Part shown: positions 1 to 6,493 of the stretch, in pieces
Numbering within the stretch: position 1 is the first letter of the stretch
How the letters are laid out: each line of letters opens with the position of its first letter
Source of the DNA: DATAEU01 sp046735355
GTDB taxonomy: Bacteria; Actinomycetota; UBA4738; HRBIN12
Reading direction: 5' to 3'
Length of the DNA: 18,057 nt
NCBI GenBank assembly: GCA_046735355.1
Contig: JBKPTC010000040.1
Location: 1 to 18,057 of the forward strand
Made by a program: the position numbers and the translations under genes
Notes under the pieces: model-generated
What the model was told of the DNA's origin: nothing
Database searches by the model: none
The model's input: the letters and a program-made list of their open reading frames with translations, nothing else

Positions 1-1
1 G

Positions 2-1825
2 GCGACCAAGCGCCGCCGCAGAGGAGGGCGCGGCCGCGGCAGGTCTCGCTCGGCCACGTCGCGGGGCGTGGACGCGGAGGCGCCCGATGCCGGCGACGTC
101 GACATCGTCGACCCCGAGCCGCGGCCGGAGGTCGCCATCGACGAGTCGATCGCGGACGAGGACGTCGTCGAGGCCGCCGAGCAGGCCGTCGCGGATCAGG
201 CGCGTTCCCGCAAGCGGCGCCGTCGCGGCGGTCGGGGGCGCGGCCGTTCGAAGACGACGGCGGCTGCGGCCGAGACCCCGGATGCCGGGGACGCGTCGGA
301 TCGCGCGGAGCCCGCGGAGGCGTCGGACGACGCCGCCGCGCCCACGCGCACCCGCGCGCGCCGGTCGGCGGCCAAGACCAAGACCACCGAGGAGGGCGCA
401 GACGGGCCGCCCAGGACGCGGACTCGGCGAGGCCGGACGAAGACGGCGGAGCCGACGGATGCCGAGGGCCGCGAGCACTCCGCGGTCGCGACGGCGGGCC
501 CGACGCGGCTGCGACGCGGCCGGAGCACCTCCGCGACGACGCGCCGCCGGCGCGAGCCGATGCCGATCGTTCCGCGTGTCACCGACAAGGTGATGGTGAT
601 CACCGAGCACGGCGATCGCGACCAGATCGCGATCCTCGAGGAGCGGACGCTCGTCCAGCACTACGTGACCCGGATCGGCGCCCACTCGATGGTCGGAAAC
701 GTGTATCTCGGCCGGGTGCAGAACGTCCTGCCCGGCATGGAGGCCGCGTTCGTCGACGTCGGTCGGGGCCGGAACGCCGTTCTGTACGCCGGCGAGGTCA
801 ACTACGCGCCCGAGGATCTCGAGGGCAAGCAGCCGCCGCGCATCGAGCAGGTCCTGAAGAGCGGACAATCGGTGCTCGTCCAGGTGACCAAGGATCCGAT
901 CGGCGGCAAGGGCGCCCGCCTGACCGCGAAGATCTCGATGCCCGGCCGCTACCTGGTGCTCCAGCCCAACTGGGAGATCACCGGCATCAGCAAGCGGCTC
1001 GAGGACGCCGAACGCCGCCGCCTCCGTACGCTGCTCAAGAAGATCCGTCCCGAGGGGCACGGTCTCATCGTCCGGACCGCGGCCGAGGAGGCGACGGAGG
1101 AGGACCTGCGCGCGGACGTGGACCGCCTGCTCGCCGAGTGGAACGCGATCGACAAGAAGGCGAAGAAGGCAAAGGCCCCCGCCGTCCTCTACGAGGAGCC
1201 CGAGCTGACGGTGAAGGTCGTTCGCGACCTGTTCACGGACGAGGAGTACCGCGAGCTCGTGACCGACTCCGAGCGCGTGTACACGCTCGTCACCGAGTAC
1301 CTCGGCAAGGTCGCGCCCGACCTGCTTCCGAAGGTGCGGCTGCACACCGGCAAGCTTCCGGTGTTCGAGGAGTTCCACGTCGTCGAGCAGATCCACAAGG
1401 GACTCGACCGCAAGGTGTGGCTGCCCTCGGGCGGCTACCTCGTGATCGACCGTACCGAGGCGATGACGGTCATCGACGTCAACACCGGCAAGTCGGTCGG
1501 CAAGACCAACCTCGAAGAGACCGTGGTCAACACCAACATCGAGGCGGCCCGCGAGATCGCGCGGCAGCTCCGCCTGCGCGACATCGGCGGGATGATCATC
1601 GTCGACTTCATCGACATGCTGCTCGAGCAGAACAAGCGGCGAGTCGTCGACACGGTCAAGGAGGAGATGGCGCGCGACAAGACGCGCTCGCAGGTGTTCG
1701 ACATCAGCCCGCTCGGGCTCCTCGAGGTGACTCGCAAGCGCGTTTCTGGTGGACTGCTCGAATCGTTCTCGGAGACCTGCCCGACCTGCGAGGGCCGCGG
1801 CGTGATCCTGACCTACGACGCCTGA
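2..1825 (+). CDS. rne: Ribonuclease E/G family protein, 5' end beyond window
   Basis: Endoribonuclease that cleaves single-stranded RNA during mRNA turnover and rRNA/tRNA processing. Numbering from GTG 68: residues 1-165 are a disordered Asp/Glu/Arg/Ala-rich extension. An S1 RNA-binding region follows (about 170-260), with GNVYLGRVQNVLPGMEAAFV. The DNase I-like catalytic part carries the metal ligands D470 (in MTVIDVNTG) and D513 (in IVDFIDM), 43 residues apart as for E. coli D303/D346. The Zn-link CPTC lies at 571-574. The protein ends soon after, so the E. coli-type C-terminal degradosome scaffold is absent and the basic scaffold is N-terminal, as usual in actinobacteria. The frame stays open upstream of GTG 68 to the window edge and encodes a second copy of the basic motif found at residues 49-61, so the true start is outside. 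It is followed after 12 bases by rplU. Confidence 0.95.
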   Translation, partial: ATKRRRRGGRGRGRSRSATSRGVDAEAPDAGDVDIVDPEPRPEVAIDESIADEDVVEAAEQAVADQARSRKRRRRGGRGRGRSKTTAAAAETPDAGDASDRAEPAEASDDAAAPTRTRARRSAAKTKTTEEGADGPPRTRTRRGRTKTAEPTDAEGREHSAVATAGPTRLRRGRSTSATTRRRREPMPIVPRVTDKVMVITEHGDRDQIAILEERTLVQHYVTRIGAHSMVGNVYLGRVQNVLPGMEAAFVDVGRGRNAVLYAGEVNYAPEDLEGKQPPRIEQVLKSGQSVLVQVTKDPIGGKGARLTAKISMPGRYLVLQPNWEITGISKRLEDAERRRLRTLLKKIRPEGHGLIVRTAAEEATEEDLRADVDRLLAEWNAIDKKAKKAKAPAVLYEEPELTVKVVRDLFTDEEYRELVTDSERVYTLVTEYLGKVAPDLLPKVRLHTGKLPVFEEFHVVEQIHKGLDRKVWLPSGGYLVIDRTEAMTVIDVNTGKSVGKTNLEETVVNTNIEAAREIARQLRLRDIGGMIIVDFIDMLLEQNKRRVVDTVKEEMARDKTRSQVFDISPLGLLEVTRKRVSGGLLESFSETCPTCEGRGVILTYDA

Positions 1826-1837
1826 GGAGGCACAGCG

Positions 1838-2221
1838 ATGTACGCGGTCATCAAGACCGGTGGCAAGCAGCACAAGGTCAAGGCCGGCGACGTCATCGAG
1901 GTCGAGTACCTCCACGGCGTCGAGGACACGGTCACGTTCAAGCCGCTGCTCGTCGTCGACGACGACGGCAAGACGCACATCGGCAAGGACCTCGAGAAGG
2001 CCGTCGTGACGGCGAAGGCGGCGGGTGAGCAGAAGGGCGACAAGGTCAAGATCTTCAAGTACAAGAACAAGACCGGGTACGCCCGCCGGCAGGGACACCG
2101 GCAGCTCATGACGCTGCTCGAGATCTCGGACGTCAGCCTCGGCTCGGGCGGCAAGAAGACGGCCGCCGCCGCCACGAAGGGCGACGCCTCGGCCGGAGTC
2201 GAGGCTCGCGCCGACTCATAG
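1838..2221 (+). CDS. rplU: 50S ribosomal protein L21
   Basis: L21 binds 23S rRNA and contacts L20 in the large subunit. The 127-aa product opens with the family signature MYAVIKTGGKQHKVKAGD and holds the typical KIFKYKNKTGYARRQGHRQ segment near the end of the fold. The last 25 or so residues (Gly, Lys, Ala-rich) are an extension beyond the usual length of about 103. The start is supported by AGGAGG at 1825-1830, which overlaps the rne stop and is 7 bases from ATG. The next gene is rpmA, the usual partner. Confidence 0.97.
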   Translation: MYAVIKTGGKQHKVKAGDVIEVEYLHGVEDTVTFKPLLVVDDDGKTHIGKDLEKAVVTAKAAGEQKGDKVKIFKYKNKTGYARRQGHRQLMTLLEISDVSLGSGGKKTAAAATKGDASAGVEARADS

Positions 2222-2255
2222 CCGGGTCGCGGTCGTTTGGTACGGTGGGGGACCT

Positions 2256-2507
2256 ATGGCGCACAAGAAGGGCGGCGGCTCGTCCAAGAACGGGCGCGAC
2301 TCCGAGTCCAAGCGGCTCGGCGTCAAGGCGTTCGGCGGTCAGCAGGTGACCGCCGGGTCCATCATCGTCCGCCAGCGCGGCACCCGGATCCATCCCGGTC
2401 AGGGCGTCTCCAAGGGCAGCGACGACACGCTGTTCGCCACCCGCGACGGCGTCGTCACGTTCTCCACCTCGCGCGGCCGCCGCGTCGCGTCGATCGCCGG
2501 CTCCTAG
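2256..2507 (+). CDS. rpmA: 50S ribosomal protein L27
   Basis: L27 reaches toward the peptidyl-transferase centre with its N-terminal tail. The 83-aa protein begins MAHKKGGGSSKNGRDSESKR and contains RQRGTRIHPGQGV, both diagnostic. There is no cleavable N-terminal extension of the Firmicutes type. The ATG is preceded by GGGG within 8 bases and by a TACGGT box at 2241-2246, so it may have its own start site as well as rplU read-through. The stop TAG shares the palindrome CTAG (2504-2507) with the stop of the opposing gene. Confidence 0.97.
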   Translation: MAHKKGGGSSKNGRDSESKRLGVKAFGGQQVTAGSIIVRQRGTRIHPGQGVSKGSDDTLFATRDGVVTFSTSRGRRVASIAGS

Positions 2508-2512
2508 CCGGC
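2496..2512. terminator. Candidate bidirectional hairpin at convergent gene ends
   Basis: GCCGGC, TCCTA, GCCGGC: a 6-bp all-GC stem with a 5-base loop that contains the stop codons of both convergent genes. The arms are self-complementary, so the same hairpin forms in either transcript. There is no T-tract, which is common for high-GC actinobacterial terminators, so the assignment is tentative. Confidence 0.35.
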
Positions 2513-2941
2513 TCCCCGGCTTCCGTCACGCATCGCCTCGACGTCCCGGACCCACTCCGCGATCTCCGCGCGCTTGTCGCGCGCCGAGAACCCCAGGTAC
2601 CCGACGTTCTGCCGGCGCGCCCGGCGTCTGGAGGCGCGTCCGAACGAGAGGGGCGTCGGCCGCTCGCCCTGTCCGACCACCGGCTCGAGCGGCGGCGGCT
2701 GCACGAAGTAGAAGGCCATCTCGATCGTCGTTCCGTTCCGCTCGTGAACGACGAGCAGCACCGGGGACCCGCGCAGCCGCCGGATCCGGCGGATCGACCC
2801 GAGCGGGATCCGAACGACGGCCGAGCCCTGCGCACGCGGCTCGAAGACCAGGTGCCCCGGCTGGAGCGACAGCGTCCCCTGTCGGTCCTTCTTCGGCTCG
2901 CGGAGCAGGTCCACGGCCCAGACGTTCGCCGGCTCGGGCAC
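2504..2941 (-). CDS. Hypothetical protein, PH-like fold suspected
   Basis: A 145-aa protein from GTG 2941 (MPEPANVWAVDLL). Residues 8-80 alternate short hydrophobic strands (GTLSLQPGHLVFEP, VVRIPLGSIRRIRR, SPVLLVVHERNGTTIEMAF) in the manner of bacterial PH/GRAM-like domains. The middle is Pro/Arg-rich and the end is a short amphipathic helix (DKRAEIAEWVRDVEAM). No signal peptide or membrane segment is seen. It lies between rpmA and obgE on the opposite strand, converging on rpmA and diverging from obgE with a 74-base gap. A GACAAT box ends 6 bases before the GTG, which would give a leaderless mRNA. The open frame continues upstream, but that part is antisense to obgE. Function unknown; PH-like is inferred from strand pattern only. 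Confidence 0.7.
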   Translation of the reverse strand: MPEPANVWAVDLLREPKKDRQGTLSLQPGHLVFEPRAQGSAVVRIPLGSIRRIRRLRGSPVLLVVHERNGTTIEMAFYFVQPPPLEPVVGQGERPTPLSFGRASRRRARRQNVGYLGFSARDKRAEIAEWVRDVEAMRDGSRGAG

Positions 2942-3015
2942 GCACCGATTGTCGCGCCGGATGCCGCCGAACGCCCACCCGGTCGCCGCCGCGCTCGGTC
3001 CGGGAGAATCGAAGC

Positions 3016-4257
3016 GTGGCGTTCGTCGACGAGGTGACGGTCTTCGCCCGGGGCGGCAACGGCGGGCACGGCTCGGCGTCGCTCCACAGCGAGCCGTACA
3101 AGCCGCTCGGTGGGCCGGACGGCGGCGACGGGGGTCGCGGCGGCGACGTCGTGTTCGAGGTCTCGGCACGGGTCCGCGACCTGGCCGCGCTCGCGGACCG
3201 CCCGCATGTTCGGGCGACCTCGGGCGGCGCCGGCCGTTCGAACCGACGGACCGGCGCCGACGGATCCGACCTCGTCGTTCCGGTGCCGGACGGAACCGTC
3301 GTGTACGACGACGACGGTCTGCTCGCCGATCTGATCGGCGCGGGCGCCCGTGCGATCGTCGCTCGCGGCGGCCGCGGCGGTCGCGGCAACGCGTCGCTCG
3401 CGTCGTCTCGGAACCGGGTTCCGAAGACGGCCGACGCCGGCGAGCCGGGCGAGGACAAGCGGCTGCGCGTCGAGGTTCGGATCGTCGCCGACGTCGGCCT
3501 CGTCGGCCTTCCGAACGCGGGCAAGTCGACGCTGCTCGCATCGCTCACGGCCGCTCGCCCGAAGATCGCCGACTATCCGTTCACGACGATCGATCCGAAT
3601 CTCGGCGTCGCCGACGCGGACGAGCGGTTCGTCGTCGCCGACATCCCCGGACTGATCGAGGGCGCGTCCGAGGGGCGCGGGCTCGGGCATCGGTTCCTTC
3701 GTCACGTCACGCGCGTGCGGGCGCTCGTGCTGGTCGTCGATCTGTCCTCGGCCGATCCCGCCGACGACCTCGCGGTGCTCTGCTCGGAACTCGAGGCGTA
3801 TGACCCGTCGCTGCTCGAGCAGCCGACGCTCGTCGTCGGAACCAAGGCCGACCTCGTGGATGATCCGGACGCGGCCGCACGTACGATCGGCGCGGACGTC
3901 GTCGCGTCGGGCGTCACGGGCGAGGGGATCGTCGCGTTGAACGAGCGGCTCGCCGCGCTCGCCGCTCGGGCCGCGGAGGACGCCGAGGACCGTCAGGCGT
4001 ACGTCGTGCTTCGACCCGGGCGTCCGCGGTTCGAGGTTCGGCGCGAGGGCGACCGCTACCGCGTCGTCGGGCGCGGGGTCGAGCGGTGGGTGAGCGAGAC
4101 CGACCTCGACGACCCTCGACAGGTCGAGCGTTTGCAGAAGCGTCTGGTGAAGGAGGGCGTCGAGCGGCAGCTCGCGGCCGCGGGCGCGCGCCGCGGCGAC
4201 GAGATCCTGATCGGCGCGGAGGCGTTCGAGTTCATCCCGGAGGACGAGCGTGGCTGA
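3016..4257 (+). CDS. obgE: Obg family GTPase, ribosome assembly
   Basis: Obg/CgtA binds the 50S subunit, acting in late assembly and ppGpp-linked growth control. The 413-aa protein shows the glycine-rich Obg fold at about 1-155 (GGNGGHGSASLHSEPYKP, GGPDGGDGGRGGDVVFE). The G domain follows: P-loop GLPNAGKST at 164-172, switch TTIDPNLG, DIPGLIEGASEGRGLG, and the G4 box TKAD in place of the usual NKxD. The C-terminal OCT domain (about 330-405) includes VVGRGVERWVSETDLDD and GDEILIGAEAFEF. The GTG start matches the family N-terminus (AFVDEVTVF) and has GGGAG upstream. The end overlaps the next gene by 8 bases, indicating translational coupling. Confidence 0.96.
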   Translation: MAFVDEVTVFARGGNGGHGSASLHSEPYKPLGGPDGGDGGRGGDVVFEVSARVRDLAALADRPHVRATSGGAGRSNRRTGADGSDLVVPVPDGTVVYDDDGLLADLIGAGARAIVARGGRGGRGNASLASSRNRVPKTADAGEPGEDKRLRVEVRIVADVGLVGLPNAGKSTLLASLTAARPKIADYPFTTIDPNLGVADADERFVVADIPGLIEGASEGRGLGHRFLRHVTRVRALVLVVDLSSADPADDLAVLCSELEAYDPSLLEQPTLVVGTKADLVDDPDAAARTIGADVVASGVTGEGIVALNERLAALAARAAEDAEDRQAYVVLRPGRPRFEVRREGDRYRVVGRGVERWVSETDLDDPRQVERLQKRLVKEGVERQLAAAGARRGDEILIGAEAFEFIPEDERG

Positions 4258-5188
4258 GCCAACCGACGACGCGACCATCAAGCAGCGGATGTCCGACGCG
4301 GAGCTCGCGGGCTGGGACGCACTGCTCGACGCGCTCGACCGCATGCCGCCCTCGGAGATTGAGACGGCCGGCGCCGGGCCCGCGGGCTGGACGGCCAAGG
4401 ACGTGCTGTTCCATCTCGCGGCGTGGATGGACGAGGCCGCCGCGCACCTCGCCGAGATCCGCGAGGGCACGTACGAGCACCGGACGTTCGACACCGACTC
4501 GCGGAACGAGGAGTACCTCCGTGCCGGCCGTGCGCTCGACGTGCCCGCGGTTCGCACGCGGATCGAGCGCGCGCACGCGCGTCTGCTGGCGCAGTGGTCG
4601 GCTCTGGACCGGCTCTCCGCGCCCGCCGTCGAATGGTTCGGCGAGGACGGCGCCGAACATTACGCGGAGCATCTGGACGATCTCCGCGCGTTCCCCGACC
4701 GATCCGGTTCGACCGACCGGCCGGGCGCGTCGGATCGGCGGGCCGGTCTGCTCGCGGCGGAGGCCGCGGCGTGGAGCGAGATCTCGTCGCTCGTCTCCTC
4801 GATGTCCGACGAGGCGCTCGAGCGCCCGGGCGTCACCCCGGACGGATGGACCGTCAAGGACACGATGTGGCACGTTGCGATGTGGTGGCAGGACTTCGTC
4901 GACGGCGTGCCGAGGTTCTCCGATCCCGCGTTCGATCCGGACGAGGACTCGGACGACGTCGACGCGCTGAACCGAACGTGGTTCGAGGAGTCGAACCGGC
5001 TCGATCTCGCCACGGTGCGCGAGCGATGGGTCCGGGCGCGAGGCGACGGGCTCGAGGCCTTCGCGTCGATGTCGGACCCGCCCCGCGTCGCCGAGCGGTG
5101 GCTCGAGGAGTGCGGCACGATCCATTACGAGAAGCACCTGATCGATCTCCGTCGCTGGCGCGCGCGTTCCGCGCCGCCGCCGAACTAG
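4250..5188 (+). CDS. Tandem DinB-like (four-helix, metal-binding) protein
   Basis: A 312-aa soluble protein built from two similar halves. Half 1 has AGWTAKDVLFHLAAWMDE (H55) and EHYAEHLDDLR (H137, H141). Half 2 has DGWTVKDTMWHVAMWWQD (H208) and IHYEKHLIDLRRW (H292, H296). The spacing is nearly the same in both, giving one His3 metal-site candidate per half, as in the DinB / YfiT / mycothiol-dependent maleylpyruvate isomerase superfamily. A thiol-dependent transferase or isomerase, or a damage-induced hydrolase, is possible; substrate unknown. GTG 4250 lies inside the end of obgE, with GGAGG at 4239-4243 six bases upstream. It occupies the obgE-nadD interval where many actinobacteria carry proB. 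Confidence 0.85.
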   Translation: MAEPTDDATIKQRMSDAELAGWDALLDALDRMPPSEIETAGAGPAGWTAKDVLFHLAAWMDEAAAHLAEIREGTYEHRTFDTDSRNEEYLRAGRALDVPAVRTRIERAHARLLAQWSALDRLSAPAVEWFGEDGAEHYAEHLDDLRAFPDRSGSTDRPGASDRRAGLLAAEAAAWSEISSLVSSMSDEALERPGVTPDGWTVKDTMWHVAMWWQDFVDGVPRFSDPAFDPDEDSDDVDALNRTWFEESNRLDLATVRERWVRARGDGLEAFASMSDPPRVAERWLEECGTIHYEKHLIDLRRWRARSAPPPN

Positions 5189-5198
5189 GATTCGGCCG
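5186..5198 (+). promoter_or_regulatory. Candidate -10 box giving a leaderless nadD mRNA
   Basis: TAGGAT at 5186-5191 matches the TANNNT -10 pattern and ends 7 bases before the nadD ATG, so initiation would fall on the A of the start codon. Its first three bases are also the stop codon of the upstream gene. No Shine-Dalgarno lies before nadD. No clear -35 was found. Confidence 0.4.
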
Positions 5199-5792
5199 AT
5201 GGGACGTCGCGTCGGCGTGATGGGCGGCACCTTCGACCCGATCCACTACGGCCACCTCGTCACCGCCGAGGAGGCGGAGATGCAGTTCGGCCTGGACGAG
5301 GTCGTGTTCGTTCCGACCGGACGGCCGTGGATGAAGGCGGATCGCGAGGTTTCGCCGCCGGAGGATCGCTATCTGATGACGGTCGTCGCGACTGCGAGCA
5401 ATCCGCGCTTCTCGGTCTCCCGGATCGACATTGATCGCGAGGGACCGACGTATGCGGTCGACACGCTCCGGCAGCTGGCCGACGAGACGCCGGACGCCGA
5501 GCTGTACTTCATCACCGGTGCCGACGCGATGCTCGAGATCTTCGAATGGAAGGATCCGGAGGACGTCCTGTCCCTCGCGCACTTCATCGCGGCGACGCGG
5601 CCCGGATACGACCTCGCGCGGTTCGAGGCCGCGGCGCCGACGCATCATCCGCGGGTGAGCACGATGGACATCCCGGCGCTCGCGATCTCGTCCTCCGACA
5701 TCCGCGCGCGGGTGCGCGAGGGCCGTGCGATCCGCTACCTGCTGCCGGAGGGGGTCAAGAGCTACATCGAGAAGCAGGCGCTGTATCGGTAG
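5199..5792 (+). CDS. nadD: Nicotinate-nucleotide adenylyltransferase
   Basis: NadD transfers AMP from ATP to nicotinate mononucleotide, making deamido-NAD in NAD biosynthesis. The 197-aa protein has the nucleotidyltransferase motif GGTFDPIHYGH (residues 9-19, H16 and H19 of the HxGH type), the central EGPTYAVDTLRQL and ELYFITGADAMLEIFEW segments, and the C-terminal ISSSDIR (163-169), equivalent to ISSTxIR. The full length agrees with the family. The ATG is 10 bases after the previous stop. rsfS follows after 111 bases, the usual bacterial pairing. Confidence 0.96.
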   Translation: MGRRVGVMGGTFDPIHYGHLVTAEEAEMQFGLDEVVFVPTGRPWMKADREVSPPEDRYLMTVVATASNPRFSVSRIDIDREGPTYAVDTLRQLADETPDAELYFITGADAMLEIFEWKDPEDVLSLAHFIAATRPGYDLARFEAAAPTHHPRVSTMDIPALAISSSDIRARVREGRAIRYLLPEGVKSYIEKQALYR

Positions 5793-5867
5793 GGCGGTGG
5801 CGCCTCCTCGGTACGGTGTCCGTGGCCGCGGTACCCTCGGGGCCGGAAGCACGTCGAGGACGTCGGA

Positions 5868-5910
5868 TAGGATCAGGAGGATCGGCTCGCTGGTGATGCC
5901 TGGGTGGTAG
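5868..5910 (+). promoter_or_regulatory. rsfS upstream region: -10-like box, strong SD, overlapping mini-ORF
   Basis: TAGGAT at 5868-5873 is followed by AGGAGG at 5875-5880. The Shine-Dalgarno is too far (23 bases) from the rsfS GTG at 5904 but well placed for GTG 5893, or ATG 5896, which read V-M-P-G-W-stop. That stop (5908-5910) overlaps the first codons of rsfS, so rsfS may be started by coupling to a 4-5 codon ORF. Inference from spacing only. Confidence 0.35.
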
Positions 5911-6278
5911 ACGACAGCCGAGCGACCGCGCTCGCCGCGGCGCAGGCCGCAGCGGCCAAGCAGGGCAACGACATCGTGATCCTGGATGTCCGCGAGCTGA
6001 TCGTGATCACCGACTACTTCGTGATCGCCTCGGGATCCAGCGAGCGCCAGGTGCGGACCATCGTCGAGGAGGTCGAGAAGGACGTCCGTGAGCGCCTCGA
6101 CGTCAAGCCGGTCCGGCGCGAGGGCGAGGACGGCTGGCAGTGGGTGCTGCTCGACTACGTCGACGTCGTCGTGCACGTCTTCGACGAGGAACAGCGCGAG
6201 TACTACGACCTCGAGCGGCTGTGGCGCGACGCGCCGCGTCTCGAATGGGAATCCTCGGACGCGGTTTCATCGGGCTGA
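5904..6278 (+). CDS. rsfS: Ribosome silencing factor RsfS (Iojap/DUF143)
   Basis: RsfS binds L14 on the 50S subunit and blocks joining with 30S in slow growth. The 124-aa protein carries the family core: DIVILDVRELIVITDYFVIASGSSERQVRTI (about 22-52), then VRREGEDGWQWVLLDYVDVVVHVFDEEQREYYDLERLW. GTG 5904 is the only start that keeps the helical N-terminus; the same frame upstream gives no better start. It sits directly downstream of nadD, as usual, and its stop is 19 bases before the tRNA gene. Confidence 0.95.
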   Translation: MVDDSRATALAAAQAAAAKQGNDIVILDVRELIVITDYFVIASGSSERQVRTIVEEVEKDVRERLDVKPVRREGEDGWQWVLLDYVDVVVHVFDEEQREYYDLERLWRDAPRLEWESSDAVSSG

Positions 6279-6279
6279 G

Positions 6280-6297
6280 TAGACTGACGCGGTTTCC
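6280..6297 (+). promoter_or_regulatory. Candidate -10 element of the tRNA-Ala gene
   Basis: TAGACT at 6280-6285 lies 12 bases before the mature tRNA 5' end and one base after the rsfS stop. Initiation about 7 bases on would leave a short 5' leader for RNase P. The -35 is not convincing. Confidence 0.4.
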
Positions 6298-6370
6298 GGG
6301 CCCATAGCTCAGCTGGTAGAGCGTCTGGCTGGCAGCCAGAAGGTCAGGGGTTCGAATCCCCTTGGGTCCA
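6298..6370 (+). tRNA. tRNA-Ala (anticodon GGC)
   Basis: A complete cloverleaf. Acceptor GGGCCCA (6298-6304) pairs with TGGGTCC (6363-6369) and includes the G3:U70 wobble that identifies tRNA-Ala. The D-stem is GCTC/GAGC (6307-6310, 6319-6322). The anticodon stem is TCTGG/CCAGA with loop CTGGCAG (6329-6335) and anticodon GGC at 6331-6333. The T-arm AGGGG/CCCCT encloses TTCGAAT. The discriminator is A6370. The genome continues CCG, so the 3' CCA is not encoded in full. The 3' part is duplicated at 8495-8535, the hallmark of a tRNA used as an integration site. Confidence 0.97.
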
Positions 6371-6459
6371 CCGATCTCCCCGCGGAAACACTTGTCACCT
6401 GCTGGAGGGCCCCCGCATACCGCCAAGGCCTCGACAGCTCGAGGGATGGTGACGCACTA

Positions 6460-6480
6460 TCACGAGTCAATCGCTCGTGA
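6460..6480 (+). promoter_or_regulatory. Perfect 7-bp inverted repeat before the lipoprotein gene
   Basis: TCACGAG (6460-6466), 7 bases, CTCGTGA (6474-6480). It ends 3 bases before the Shine-Dalgarno and 13 bases before ATG 6494. It could be a repressor operator or an mRNA hairpin at the ribosome-binding site. Confidence 0.4.
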
Positions 6481-6493
6481 GCTGAGGGGATTC

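Noticed and set aside
2455..4557. A 700-codon minus-strand open frame across obgE
   Set aside because: Low-complexity arginine-rich shadow of obgE; obgE has all GTPase motifs on the plus strand.
6103..6426. Minus-strand ORF with a GPKGIRTPDL-like peptide
   Set aside because: It is the well-known artefact of translating the antisense strand of a tRNA gene; it covers the tRNA-Ala and part of rsfS.
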